Origin: Lineus longissimus
Taxonomy: Eukaryota; Nemertea; Pilidiophora; Heteronemertea; Lineidae
Direction: 5' to 3'
Assembly: GCF_910592395.1 (NCBI RefSeq)
Contig: NC_088315.1
Span: 498,501-562,500 of the forward strand
DNA length: 64,000 bases
Both the position numbers and the translations under genes were made by a program. The notes below the pieces were generated by a model, which was not told the origin of the DNA, did no database searches, and saw only the letters and a list, made by a program, of their open reading frames with translations. Within the stretch, counting starts at the first letter, position 1. Each line of letters opens with the position of its first letter. Below, piece by piece: positions 39,686-55,132 of the stretch.

Positions 39686-42600
39686 GATGTGTGTTAGCGG
39701 CTAATTTGTGTCTAGTTCCAAGCGCTACAGCTAATTCATACTTCGTGAAAACACTTTAAAAGTTCTGATAGTTGCTTTGCTTTCAAGTTCACTGACGAGT
39801 TATTCCTTCCCAGCAAAAAGCACACACATGTTTTGTGGGTTGGTAATCGTATGAAAGCCAAACCGACAATTCCGATAAAGAAATTACGGACCAGCGGATA
39901 TCAATGAAGAGGTTCCGGCGCTTAGCAAGGCTATTGTCCTCGAGGGACAGCTGTTTGGCAGAAAACTCTTCGATTCGCGATCACAATAACCACTATAGAA
40001 GTCATCATGCTGAAAGTTAGGCTTCAGACTTGCTCGGTTTCAAATAGCCCTTGGTGGAATGAGGCTAGTTGTTTGTCCGAGCAAGTTGTCAAATAGCCTA
40101 CTTGAAACATTTCATCTTTCTCGAGCGCATACTCGTACGGGTGTGTCGTAAACATTGTGCCTGAGGGCAGAACACATGAGCAACATCGTATGGATATTCA
40201 TTACTTAACTAAGCGCCAGGTATTGTTGAAAACTCTCTCTTGAAATGTTCTTGAGGTATAACTTGTACCTTATATACATGCAAGAACAGACCGATCGTTG
40301 GACGTATTACTATGGGATGCTTGGAGGCCAAAAACATTCCGACGGCTTCTGTGTCGGATTGGTTTTCCTGTAAGGTGTTTTCCATCAATCCATTGTTGAG
40401 AATTAGGCCTACCTGGAGTATTGGGTCAAAATAAAAACATCGCCAATGCTACATTTCGCATGAGATGGCTGCATCAAGTCGCTGTGTGGCCTAGCGATGA
40501 TTTTACTGAGAACACTATTGCAGTCTCTTGTTCGGGTGACGGAAGCGGAGATAGGGAGTTTTCGCCAAGCCCCCGAAACGTCCACGTGATCAACACCTAT
40601 CCCAATGTTCGACTTCGTTATCAGGAGGTCAATCAATAAGATAGGCGGGTTTCTCACGTTGGCGTTTCGGGGCCTCTGCGAAAACTCACTACAGGAAGTG
40701 TCCGTCAATGCTAAGGTATACGCGATAACTCTTTAAACAGTCCAACAAAAAAACAAGGTCAAATTATTTTCATTAAATGCATTCCAACTCCAAGTGCAAT
40801 GCTTGAACCCGGAGGAGTTAATTTGGCAAATGAGCACCTAATCCATCATTTCATTGTCATGAAAGTGCATTAGTTTAATGTTTCTGCTTGCGTCGCCCCC
40901 AGCTTCACCCACATTTGGACCGCATCACTGAACACGTCACCTTGAAAACATTTAACTTGATGCTTGTTTTGACAGATTCATCGCCTACCGCATGCAGGTC
41001 TTCTGATTGGTAAAGTGATTGCCTGTCCACCAAGACTTAGTTGTCTCCCTCTCTATGATATAAAGAAAGGGATGACTCTCATTGTATTCACACTCAGGCC
41101 ACCTCACGTTTTCCACTTCTTCATGTGCAGCTTCAATAAAGAAATCAAAGACGTGCAGTTTCAATCATGTTACTCTTGAACAGCCATCAGCCCTGTCATT
41201 CCGACCATTCCTGTAATCGTTTCCAAGTCATCGCTCACATTTTTCTCACTTAACGAAGTTATGACACGTGGTGACAGGTCTCGAACCGCAGGTTAATTTA
41301 GGTGTCGTTAGCATGATGCAATTTGTTGATCATTTCGTAATGCCACTATATATTATTTCTTCCCGTGTGGAGCTTTGCCTTGCCATCCTTTAATGGGTGA
41401 GCAAAACAGAAAATTCTATTGTGTTTCATTGTGGATTCCGTACTGTTGGGTCTGTCCTCTCAATGTGATACTTCATTGCCAATGGTGACTTGCCTGTGCT
41501 ACCAATCCAATTAAATACTAGTCTTTTCAAGTATGAAATAGACATGGGAGTGCATGGCAGATACATGCATCATTTCTTCATTTCCCTGAAAGACATTGGG
41601 TCGCCGTATTTGTGGCAGGGCCGCAAAACACACGACACTCAAGCGGGACACCACTATAAAACATCAGGAATGTTATTCAGACGATGTTGACTCTTGTCGC
41701 CAACTGCAGCTTACAGAAGTGACATTGTCATTTGTTTACACCTAACATGAAATGAATTATTTTCCGCTAAATGACTTTCAATGGTATCGTCAGTTATGGC
41801 TGAAAACATATTTTGAAATATCTTTCCATTACTACGGCTAATGACGTAATCTATTTTGATGCCGTCAACTGAAAAAGCCGCGCAAACATTATAACGGTCC
41901 GTCACTTTTGATACATGAATCAGTTAATTGTTCCACAGGGAGTGTGTGATGATTGACTTTGAGAGAAATAGGTTCATGTGCGTTGTCAATGAAAACAGCG
42001 ATTAAAGATAATGATGTGGAGTCACATTTGTACACAAAAACACTAACGTTTAGCACACTCATAAATAATAAGGGATTTGAGGCCATTAGTTTCCTTTTCC
42101 CCCAGAAGCCTCTCAGGGTTGCCTGTCTGTGTTGGCCAAAAATATATTTAAACCCTTATTTCTACAATACTGAGCTTCGCATCACTCGGCCATTTCAGGC
42201 CTTGGCCAAGCCTTTACAGGAAAAACCTCCAAACACAGAAGCCGACAAGCCGTCTGGTCGCTTTTGAGTGCGTTCATGTACGGTCAGCCACGTCCCTGCG
42301 CTTGAGAACACTCCCGCTGCATGAGCAATCCAATTATCAAGCGAGGCGGAGACCCGTGATCATCGGGAAGTCGTTCGGGTACCAACAGAATTTGTTGACA
42401 ATCACCATTTTCACTGCAAGGTGTTGAAACAGCTGCCTATTTAAATTTTCTGATTTTAGGTTCAAACGAAGTAGAGGTGTTTGTTTACAGTTATTCAATG
42501 AAGAGAAGTTAACCGGTTATTTGCAGAGCAGTCGGCCCGCATCATTCATTCATTTGAAGGTCACAATTAGCGATAGCCCTTTTACCAATTTTCTCATTAG

Positions 42601-45600
42601 TTCAGCTTAGCATTTGAGGCAAACGTATTTCTATCGTGATTTCTGTGGTCGAATGTTTGACTGACGGCAATTCAGCAATATCAATTCAACGACCAAGTTC
42701 CACTCACAAGTAGCAAAGTTTGTATTGATATCGCATCATTAGCGTGTGTCACGTCCCCTCAAGGTAGGCCAAGGGACAGCAGCCCTCAATATGCGCCTCC
42801 CATTTCAATATATCAATGGATGCCCAACGACCAACAAAGACCATGGGGCATTGGCGGGGCCATGAAACATGGCGAAAGTGCAATGACACATGGTGTATTG
42901 ATGATCTTTGACTCTCTGCTTAATGTATTCGCCATTGATTTCTGCTTATATTTAAACGGTGAAAACGTGACTTTCATACTATTATTTGTAAAACTGTCTC
43001 TCGTACATGTGAAACGCATCCCTGAAACCCATGTTACGTATCAGTATGTAAACAGTCTTCTTATCTCACTCGTTATTTACTGTGCACCTCTACACATTAC
43101 CGAAATTCTCATTTGAGAGTAGATGAAACGCAATCTCTATAATTATTCGGGATATCACTTTTATCAGAATTTTAATAATTTAGCCTCGAAATGAGATTAA
43201 ACAAGTACACATCTCATGTTGATTATTTCCCAGTTCCAATCACAAACAACAGCCTCTCTCTAAAACAGTTTCTTCTCGGTAACATCGAAAGTATCACCTA
43301 CGTCACGGAACGCATATACCGTAAAGATATTCGTACTAAAGTTAAAAAAAACAGCTTTATTTACTCATAATGCGATTTCCTAGTTTAAAGTTAAACCCAC
43401 AACGGAAATAACGGGTTTAAGTGACAAGACTTTCACCACTCATAATGTCAACGTTCGATAATTAAGTCGTCTAATCCGTTTTATTTTATCAATTTCCAAA
43501 TTACATCGGTTACATGGGGTCGTGACAGGGGAATAAACTAAGAGAGCTTAGTTACTGGAGAAACCATGCAGTAGAGTGCCGCTAACCTTATGATAGCTCG
43601 AGGTTTCTAATTCACCTATCACCAGATGAAAATAAGGAACGGAAGTTAAAAACCTCGGTTTTTTCTTACAAAACGACATAACAAGACACTGCAGACTAGC
43701 AGAAGAATTATTGTGCATGAGTTGTCTCGCCTACTTAACAATTGATCAGTCACTAACAGTGATACGACAGACGCGATTATAAAAACAGATGCTGAGAATG
43801 GGATTGTTATCATGAAAAAGATACATCGTTTTCATCTTGTTACAGCTTCTTAATCTAATTCGATTAAGTCGTTGAAAGATAAGTTTTATAAACTATTGTT
43901 CCATGAACATGACATAACATAACAGGCCTTTGGTATGCGTGGGTCTTTGTAGAAACTAACAGACATTTTCCCTGGCCAAATATGGAATTTGGGCTTTATA
44001 CGGCGTATTTCGTCAGATGCGAAACCGCTCACACCTCATAGTTATACATAGTCAGTGCAAATAACGTCTTATTTCCTTTTGACACCTTAATAGATCCTTC
44101 CTCGTTGGTCATTAAAATTGCACTACTAGTATCTATAAAGTACCATTGTCTCACATTAATTTGTAAAAAGTAAGTTCTCCACATTCTTAATAAAGGACCG
44201 CAACGCCAGATAGCCTCAATGAAATCGATGTTCGTATTCACGAGTCACGATTCTCCCCTCATATTAATTCAAAGCAACTTGTTCAAACCAATAATTGTAT
44301 TGTCTGCTTTCTTTTGAATGTGAAGTTAACGAAATGTCTTGAATATTTGGGTTTTTTTGTCCATTTGAGACGTATTCACTGAACGCGTTAAAACGATGCA
44401 GTGAATTTTTCGATACTTCTGCAAATGTATCATCGGATTATAAAAAGATGAGTTGAAATGGATAATGCGAGAAAAGTTGTAATTCCAGGAAGCTGTAATT
44501 GGCAGGTGCTTCAGTTGGAGATGTAGGCCTAACTGTCATGTTATTTTGTAATCTGAGAATAATGGTAGGGAAAGCTAAAGCGATACATTGAGCGCACAAA
44601 GCGTGGTCGCGTGCTAAACCTTCTTATTAGTTTTTGATGTCGCCAATGCCGCTGATGTCGGGTTCTACTTTGTATAGACGCTAGCCAGTTCTGGATTTCG
44701 CAAATGAAAAATGAGATGCTTCTAAAATGTCTTCGGGGGATATATTGTTTTTACATGAACCCGAAACACGAAGGTAATTTACCTTCGTTGTTAAGGTAAT
44801 ACGATGTTCAGGGTCTCCGCATTTCAGAGATATTCTCAAATCGCTATAGATACTATGTCGGTGTCATCCACACGCCATGTCCGTCTTTCCAATTACCTTT
44901 ATAAGTTTTTTATTCTTGTAAAATTAGCTGATTTTGATCAGGTAGAAGACTTCGAAAAAACTGCGCCTCCGTTTTCAAAGCTACTTAGCTGTGACAATGT
45001 CAGAGCGAGTCAAAATCAGATCAAAAGCAAGGGAGTTACTTTCATGACATTGTGATGGTGACAGCATTTCTGTATGGATATTTCAAACGGATGAGACAGA
45101 ACATATTGATATATATTTCAAATTAATCATAAGAAATCCGTTCGATGGGCCATTTCCTCCCGAAACGAAGTGAGTAAATTGCTTCAACGCATGCGGCAGT
45201 GCCTTTTTATACATCTAACCGGCACTGTACCGAAACCATGCGCAAATCGCACGAGTTGTGGAGGTCAAGCGAAATCGCGCAAAATCGCGTTCAGTGAAAA
45301 CCTACGCCGGCTACCAAGAATACCGAGGCGCGGTTAACGAATGTGAGCGGGTTATCGAGGATTTCACTGATTCCGTCGATTTGAGGCACGCATCAAACCA
45401 CACGACGATATTAGGCACTACATTAACTCTTCGAATGAAACCTTATCTGTCATACATGTGGCATTATGCTTATAGAGGGGAGACAACTAAAGGGGTGAAT
45501 GATGCCAAAGATGATCTCCGCAAATGTAGCAACTCAACATCATTTAAACAGCCACGCCCCGTTCTTTCAGTAGAAACACCGAAGAACGCTTCAGCATCCT

Positions 45601-45628
45601 TCATGCTAAAAGAAAAAGTTAAACTTAC

Positions 45629-45732
45629 CCATTTTAGTGATCTGTCGCTGTCCCTGTATTAAACCTGGTATCGTCCCGTAAGGCGTCAGTCTAAAGTGGA
45701 CGCTCTTGCCTCAACCCTGCGTTTATAAACTA
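45629..45732 (-). promoter_or_regulatory. Possible promoter and noncoding first exon of the peptide gene
   Basis: On the minus strand a TATA-like GTTTATAAAC (45730-45721; itself a perfect palindrome) is followed after about 25-30 bases by GC-richer sequence. An AAAATGG|GTAAGT donor then follows at 45629/45628. This is the layout of a short 5' exon. Linking it to the acceptor before 35371 would need an intron of about 10 kb. Confidence 0.25.
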
Positions 45733-47317
45733 GCGCGGGAATGCACACGTATCAGGCAAAAAGGTGAGCTGGAATTTGATTAGTGGAGGAATGGGTGACG
45801 TACGGTGGCTTCACCGCCTTGTGGTATGAAAGGGCGCGGAGGATTAAGTAGGCGTTTAACTCGTGACTCGACGTTTGTGATCTGGTCTCAAGAGATCGTT
45901 TGCAAAAACACGATCGCAGTGAACGATCGCGTAATATAATCGGATCTTGTGCGTATCGAATACGACAAACGACAAATTATCGTCTGCCACTTTGCCGCTT
46001 ATGCGGATTAGGTATTCGTCTATAACTTTGACTTTCCCAACGTTTTTCGAATATTATGAGTAGTCATGTTGATTGAAGCCGGTGTAAAAGTTTGAACTGA
46101 AATGTCCTCGGATAGAATGTGCGGGGAACAAAGGCTTCTTTTATGCCATGGTCTCTCTATTACCATGCCATAATCCGTCAGATACAAATATTATCTGTTT
46201 TTGAAACAGTAATAGCCACCACCAAGGTCAGGGTATGTGAACAACTGAAACCTGGCAGTTTCCTCTTGCTTTGTAAAACGCACCTCGGACGCGACATCTT
46301 CAAATTAGCAGCTCTTCCTTTCTTTCAGCGTCCACAGCCAGTGTCCCATCATGGAAAGTCCAGAGTGGCAAACCAAAGTGCTTCAATCTACCCTCCTGTG
46401 CACAAAGCAGACTTTCAAGTTTGCAGGACATTACCATTATTCTCGGAGTTATTGCACAATGTGCCGGAGCATCCCAGCCAGAGTCGAGACGGCTCCTGTC
46501 CGATTTTGCAGTATTCACTAAAACACTATCAATTCGGCCAAATCCGCATTGCCAATATGGTGCGAGTCACATCTCCGAGGAGAGACGCACATGGGAAGAG
46601 GCAAACATGGTCATTTTTACGATTGACACAATCCGAATTAAGAGCCAATTTGTTTTGTCACAACCTATAGGGTTCTTTTGGTTGGGGGTTCGGGGGGGGG
46701 GGGGAGGGGCATTCTACGATGTGTGCATGCAGCAGTGGCATTGTCACTATCTACATTATATACAGGCAAGGCCAATGTACATCACAACCTATACATATGC
46801 AATACAAGACGATTGTTGCTGCCGTCTATTTCCATAGGTGGTGCTAACACACGACCTATAGGACTATCACATAGTGCCGAGATTGAAATGAAAAAGACCA
46901 AATCAACCTTCAGACATATTGTTATTCTTCATTTATAATGTATTTACACAGAGTATAGACTAGAGCTTTACAATATGTACAATCTTATTTACAGAATGTG
47001 AGACACATCTAAAGCTAATAAATCACAGGACGATACTACCCTCATTCGGTTCACAAGCACCGCATCGGCATTCACGCTGATGATGACAGCCCAACTGTTA
47101 CAGTTCATCTTTCAAGGCTAGAAGTAACCAATGATGATTACTGTATCTTGAAATGTTTTTCACAAATTATCCACTTGTGGCCAACCCATCTGACTGAAAT
47201 GGCATCAAATTCTATCCACTTAATTACAACCTTGTCTCCCGACAGACAAACATATTTCTTACATTGCACATAACTTATTGTATGCAGTCATTCACAAGGA
47301 GCTGAGGGTGAAGTGGT
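45733..47317. other. Intergenic stretch and WDR45 3' UTR
   Basis: No gene recognised. Contains a G-rich run near 46688-46708. The part next to 47317 is the 3' UTR of WDR45 on the minus strand. Confidence 0.5.
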
Positions 47318-50300
47318 TCAGAACTCCATGTCATCATCCACATCCAGGTATACATCATAAGCCTCCCGGTTGCAGTTACCTTCAGGTGTGAACTTGTACT
47401 TGTGGAAGGTGCCATCCACACAGATCGCTGGAAAGAGAAGTTGGCATCGATCATGGCGAACTGTTAAAAAAGCTAATGAATCTTTTCAACCCAAGTTGCT
47501 AGTATAACAGCAAGCTACCCACAACAGAGCGGAGCAGAGCATCATCTGGTGATGTCTCTTCAGTCCACAGACCTTGCAAGACACTGCCTCATACCAACTT
47601 CAACACTGAATGTTTTGATGCCCTGATCATGTCCTTCTGCTTCACTTACCAACAACAGACTGGTTTGGTCCAAAAGCACAAATACAAGCACATTCAGCAG
47701 GCACCGTGAACTGGGCTAATCCCCACTGGGACTCGACGTACTGGCCAAGGAAACCCATCGTCTTGAACCTTAAAGAGAGAGGTCAACCATTGATGAATAG
47801 AAGTAAAGGCAGGTTGGTAAGGTAAGGAATGTTTGAAGTCAATGAATGTCAACTTTCTACATCTGCCCTGAAAATGAGGGTCGATTTTGACGAAGCATAA
47901 GTACATTTGCTTACGTAGATCTCTTATTCAACTTTGTGTCTTTAACAGCAAAGATGTGGACTGTGCCCTTGTCACTCGATGAACACAAGTATGCCGAGTC
48001 TAAACTGAAGTTGAGGCTGCAAAGAGAAAGTAATGATCTATATACCAAGCTTGCTATCATCAGCATAAACACATTGTAATACACATGACAAGGTTAGAAA
48101 AAAGCACTGCACAGCTTGTCTCCAACTCAATGCAGTACACAGAATCCATTAAAGAAAATCTAGAAGACGGAGTGACCTTGAAATAATACAATGAAGAGGA
48201 AACTAATCATAGCCCTGCTTTTGCAAACACATTAATGCTGCAGCCAGGACGAGCAGACCAGGCCTCTTTTGTGATCAAGTTCAGCAAAAGAAGTGCTATA
48301 AACCGTATACCGGTAACTTACCAGTATAATGTGGCTGGGTCTGCCCCTCTTCTAAATTCAGCTATTTGTTTCTTTTCTAGAGTGTCGAACACCCTGATCA
48401 AGGTACCCTGGAAATGTAAAATTGTATTGTCTACATCTTGTCATGTGGATGACTGGTGACAATCAGTACATGGTATCAATGCCAAATGGAGCCAAGACAA
48501 TTCATGATAGAGAAGACAGCTTCGAACAACAAAATAATGTTGAGTTCCTGATGTTCTCTGATGAAATAATGGATTGAAACTCCTTGTGGTTGAAGGAAGA
48601 GATGCAAGGCTTGGTGAGTCACAGGTGACCAGTCACATTCTTGTTGTGTTGTTAATCCTGGGGATCGAAGCTTCTAAGGCGCATGTACCTTGGCAGATGC
48701 TGTAGCAATCCTGGTTCCTTGCTGATTCATTGCTATGCATGCCAGTTCCCCCTGGTGGGCATTTATGATAACGGGACACGTTGACGCACCTTCTTCTGTA
48801 TCATTGAGGTCCTGGAATGAAGGCAAGATTTTGATCAGCAGATGCCAAAATCATAAGAGACAAACATATCACGTCATTATCTATGACCCCTGCCCTGAAG
48901 TGTGACCTGCTCCCTTGGCAATAATTGTGCAATCTAGATTTCTTAACAAAGAATTATGTGTATCAGATGCCAACCTACCACAAGCTGTATACTGCCACAC
49001 TTGTGCCCAGGAAATGCCAGCATCTGTCTTTCTATCGAGGGGCTGATTTCACACAGGCCTGAAACACGACATTACTGTACTGAATTAAAGGCATTAAAAC
49101 TGCAGTGAAACCCCCCTCAGCGGACACCTCTCTATTAACGACACTACTTTTGGTCCCAATTTGACCTCTCTTATCAGGACGGTGTCCTTAATAGAGGTTC
49201 TACTGTATTCCAATCTTACAACATCTAATCAAAAAATGTTTTTCCTCTCCTTTTGGCCTCAAAATGACACCCAGTGATTTTCTCTCAGAGGCACACACAA
49301 CTGGAAACCACAACAAGCCAAATCAATATGGCACTGACTGATTGACATGGATGCGTTCCGAGGAGGAGGTGTTGAATTTCATGCACTAAAAGACCAGCGC
49401 TGACACAATTCTTGTCTGCAGCATCTTAGCAGTGCTGAATTTACCTTTTGGGTTATCTCTTGTATCCAGGGTAGACAGCCTCTGTGGATTATTGGGGAAG
49501 CTGAATATGTGAACCTGATTGCGTAGCACCACAACGAGGCGATCACGTCTCACCCGCACCGACATCACAGGCTGAAGGAAGGTAAACTCCAACACAAACT
49601 TCTTTGCAGGATCTTTTTGCGCGTCGTCCCAAATTAGCACTGGAGAAAACAATGTTTGAGATTAGTAAAATTCATGCAAGAAGACTTATAATCCACATTT
49701 GATAAAATTTCACTTTCAACAAAGCCAAGCCTCGAATTGGGACAACACATGTTGAAATACAATTTGGCACATCCTCCACTCCAGAATTGAAACTCATCCG
49801 ACCCTTTTTTTCACTCCATAAAGGAAATCAGTTAGTGCCACTGAACAAGACCTTGGTTTACCAGTCCACAAACCTGTGTTTTCTGCAAACTTTGGCATTG
49901 ACCCTCCTCCTAGAACTGCCACCATGTTCGTTCGGTGTAACATCTCAGCTTGTGCAACACTGCCAACTGTCTCAAAACCTGAAGAGAGGCACCAAGATCA
50001 GAATCTGGTATGCAATACAAGATAATTAATTATGTATCACTCAGTCAATCAATATTATGACATTGCTAAAACCATTTTCTGTCCCAAGCTTTTGTCTTAT
50101 GACACTGACACTTTACTACAAACAATGGAGATCAAACATACTAGTAAGAAGAACTTCACCAGTTTGACACAGGATGATTTCTGCTAGTCTTCATGACTTT
50201 GCTCGGAGGCCAATTTCAACATGATACAAGGATAGAACGATAGCTGTGCCCGTCACCAGCGATATCTATTCTTACCAAGATGAAGCTTTTGAGCAAGGGG

Positions 50301-50905
50301 ATCCACATTGAATATCCTGAATCCTGTCTCCATGGCACATGTGAAACATCCTGAAAGTGAGATATAAGACATCAGATAGGTAATAATGCAGAAGATTGGC
50401 ATTACACCTGTCAAGGGCCACAAAAACCTGCACCAAACTTCTTCTTCTTCTTGGCCTTCTTCTAATTCTTCCAATTGAGTGCTTACCTCATTAACAGAGT
50501 ATACTTAATACTATAGTCGCATGGGAAAACAAACCTAAATATAGGCACAGCAGCAATGCCGATGACTTCCTCCGCCTGGTCTGGTGTAGTAAAGGGCCTC
50601 TATCTCTATGTCTCTGACCACCTTCTTGTCTTTTCGTAAATCTTATGTCTACTTTACACGACACTATACACTACATACACTTCAGCATTACACAGTATAC
50701 ACGGACTAGTGCATATGCATGCATGATGAGCATGCATGATCACGGTAACGGGTAGACACAAGTGACAGAGTTCATGGGTAAAGCAGTTCATTGACATTGT
50801 ACTCGTACCATACGTGGACATATTCTGATCTTTGGTTTCGACGAATAAGAGAAAATTACCTTGATCTTGGTTAAAACGTAACCCTAAGACACCTCTGCTA
50901 GTCAT
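47318..50905 (-). CDS. WDR45: WD repeat domain phosphoinositide-interacting protein 4
   Basis: PROPPIN-family beta-propeller that binds PI3P and PI(3,5)P2 and works with ATG2 in autophagosome formation. Minus-strand coding exons, all phase-consistent: 50905-50860, 50350-50276, 49978-49874, 49639-49445, 49058-48979, 48811-48689, 48407-48322, 48016-47915, 47768-47650 and 47427-47318 (TGA), giving 346 residues (human WIPI4 is 360). The start [20 protein letters not shown] matches human [20 protein letters not shown]. The lipid-binding motif is F226-R-R-G229 (LRRG in human). VLIWDDA, LEFTF and DTRDNPKG place it with WDR45 rather than WDR45B. The C-terminus [12 protein letters not shown] matches the acidic tail of WIPI4. 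The start codon is 576 bases from that of HTATIP2 on the opposite strand. Confidence 0.96.
49101..49207. repeat. Short palindromic interspersed repeat, copy 2
   Basis: Begins TGCAGTGAAACC and ends GGTTCTACTGTA, its near inverse, with inner GGACAC/GTGTCC also inverted. It lies in the WDR45 intron between exons 4 and 5. It is the same family as 5313-5395. Confidence 0.65.
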
Positions 50906-51481
50906 TATTACTTGTACTCATAGAAATTTGAAGTAATAGTGAAATTAATTGGAAATTTTATGTTGAAAGTTAGGAATTTTCATGTTTACGTCGCCATCAT
51001 GGGCAGGGTCTATTCTACAGACCAAAGACTTTACAGACCTTGTTTTTTGGCTCTCACTTTTTTATTAGTGGAGATTTTCATGAAATCAAAAGTGATATTA
51101 GACCAGAAACAGATTCCGCATATGCTCAGAAAAATGTTTTGGAAAAATATAAATTTCAGTACCTTGATTTTGAAGAAATAAAAGTCTGTAATTCTCAGAA
51201 ATAAGAAAAAACAGACCAACTTGCTTTCAAAGTCCATTTTTAGGCTACTTTTACCGAATGACAACTTGTAATTTGATCTAGGATAGAATGCCCGGGAAAC
51301 AAAATATTCTATTATGCGCTTCAATCTCTGAGCTATTGACCGTGAGGGTCTCTATAGTACCATATTGCAGAATACAATAGGGCCGGACACTTTTTCCAGG
51401 GGGGCATTTGTTACTGTTACACCGGCGCCCGGGAGATTGATTGGTTCCAAGAGTCGAGCATAGAGGGCACTCGACAGAGTA
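50906..51481. promoter_or_regulatory. WDR45/HTATIP2 head-to-head promoter region
   Basis: 576 bases between divergent start codons. No TATA box was assigned to either gene. A bidirectional promoter is the simplest reading. Confidence 0.5.
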
Positions 51482-53404
<1,923 letters not shown>

Positions 53405-54311
53405 CATGTACTTGTCGAATGAAAACTAATACCAGGTGATACAAAATAGACTATATATATTTGACATGTTGATTGTCATTCAAAAGACAGTGTAGGCCAT
53501 GCATGCAAGCTCCCTCAAGTTGTACATGTATAGCAGAGTATGATGATGAGTCAGGAACATAGAACTAGGAAGAATTGTTTTGGTCTCTAGTTGTGTGTGA
53601 CCCAGATACGCCTTGATTATTGTATAATTGTTTCAAATGCCAGATAAGCTGAACAATTCCATCATGAAGTGGATCATGATTCAAAAATCACATGCCATGC
53701 AAAAGGTTGTGGCAGATTTTTAATTGCAAACTTACTTGTAAATGCTATGCACCATTGCTTATGCTGTAGAACACATTGTATTACATGTACAGTATTTTTA
53801 CATGAGTTGATTTATAATGAGATTCAGCTAATAATCCTTCCACATTGCATTGTTTCTGATGACCCATTTTACCATGGTATGACCAGTAAATTAATACATG
53901 TAGCAGACATCATCAGTGTCTCCTGATGATTTTTACTAATGAATAAGTGTTTGATGCCTAATGGTGTTTAAAATCTGATGTCTTAGATGTATAAAATGAG
54001 TGACAGTCATTGATACCACCAACATCATCAAGGACACATTGGTTTTTCAATGCAAGAGGAAAGCAGTTCACTTTGTTTTTTATGCCAGACTTGTATGAAA
54101 AAGTGGTGGTATCTTGGTGTAATACGTAGATGTTAGACCAGACAGTGTATTTCTGGCATCTCCTTATGCGTGCATTTTGACTGCAGGGGGAAGTCATCTT
54201 CTTCTGTTTCCATGAATGACCAGTGTTTCCTATGATCTCTTTTGTTGACTACAATGATGTGGTTCAGTATTTCTTCAATGAGTGTAAATGCTAATTTATT
54301 TTTAGACATTA

Positions 54312-54480
54312 GGGGCCAAATTCATGAAGGCCGTTTAGCTTAAAACAGCGTTTAACTACTGAATAGACAGATTCAGGTCCATCATGTAAATCTTCACAGA
54401 ATATGAATAGGCCCTGAAACTAATTAGGGAGAAGTTACACACGTCTAACCATTAAACGCCCTTTATGAATTTGGGCCTAG
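54312..54480. repeat. Small foldback (MITE-like) repeat
   Basis: Left arm GGGGCCAAATTCATGAAGGC then CGTTTAG at 54312. Right arm, inverted, is ATTAAACGCCCTTTATGAAT then TTGGGCCTAG at 54451-54480. Arms of about 27 bases sit around a spacer of about 115 bases, with no coding capacity. Confidence 0.75.
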
Positions 54481-54789
54481 GTGTCCTGATTTAGGGAGAA
54501 ATTAGCTTTTTTTGTGCAATGTTATGAGGGTGCTCTTCTGAAAGAGGTGTTTGCTGAGGGAGGTTTTGACTGTCTTGAGGACATGCCTGGTGTGTAAATC
54601 ACGAGATATTTCATGCACATAAAATGTTGTATTATGCCATTTGTAGGATATTTTCAATTTTTGTACAGAGGTCGAATCGAGACTGTTTTTTTTGTGATTT
54701 TTCAAAGTTTAGGGGCTGTTTCAGGTATGAATATGTTGTGTACATGAAGGTCATAGCTGTGTTTTGGTAGAGACATTGTTATATAAATG

Positions 54790-54795
54790 AATAAA
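54790..54795 (+). terminator. Poly(A) signal, probable 3' end of HTATIP2
   Basis: AATAAA about 1.4 kb after the HTATIP2 stop, followed by a GT-rich stretch (ACTCTGTGTCTTG). Confidence 0.45.
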
Positions 54796-55132
54796 TTCAT
54801 GATGACACTCTGTGTCTTGCATTTTTTTATGGTCTTGACTGTAGACAGCTGGTTCTTGTCAGGATTACAACTCACTCATGATCCATCTTCTAATGTCTCT
54901 GTCTATCTAAAGACTAAATCTATTATTACACCATCTAGCGGAGAAACTTAATTTGGGCTGCACCTGCAACTAACTATGGGTATGCGGGGACTTTGGAAGT
55001 ACAACTTGCACCTTCAAATGACTAGGGCAGTCCGGGCACTAAATCTCCTACTGCATAGTAATCTCACCGAGGACGAGATCTGTCAGTGCTGTCTTGATCG
55101 GTCACAACCTGCCTGAATTGTCCAGCCACTTC

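Larger units (their letters stand above)
35380..45628. other. 10 kb without a recognised protein gene
   Basis: Short open frames on both strands show no family character or consistent splicing. The block contains the tRNA-Pro-like pseudogene (36611), the inverted-terminus element (38758) and tRNA-Arg (39613). It may be the 5' intron of the minus-strand peptide gene, because that gene's first coding exon is preceded by a splice acceptor. Confidence 0.5.
53405..55132 (+). other. HTATIP2 3' UTR and spacer
   Basis: No coding exon. A long 3' UTR is likely, ending near AATAAA at 54790-54795. It includes the foldback repeat at 54312-54480. Confidence 0.55.

Noticed and set aside
45258-45662. Plus-strand open frame of 134 codons
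   Set aside because: No recognisable domain. It overlaps the minus-strand TATA/donor arrangement and lacks supporting splice structure.
46119-46837. Two overlapping plus-strand open frames of 183 and 138 codons
   Set aside because: No family match, no consistent splicing, and neither is favoured over the other.
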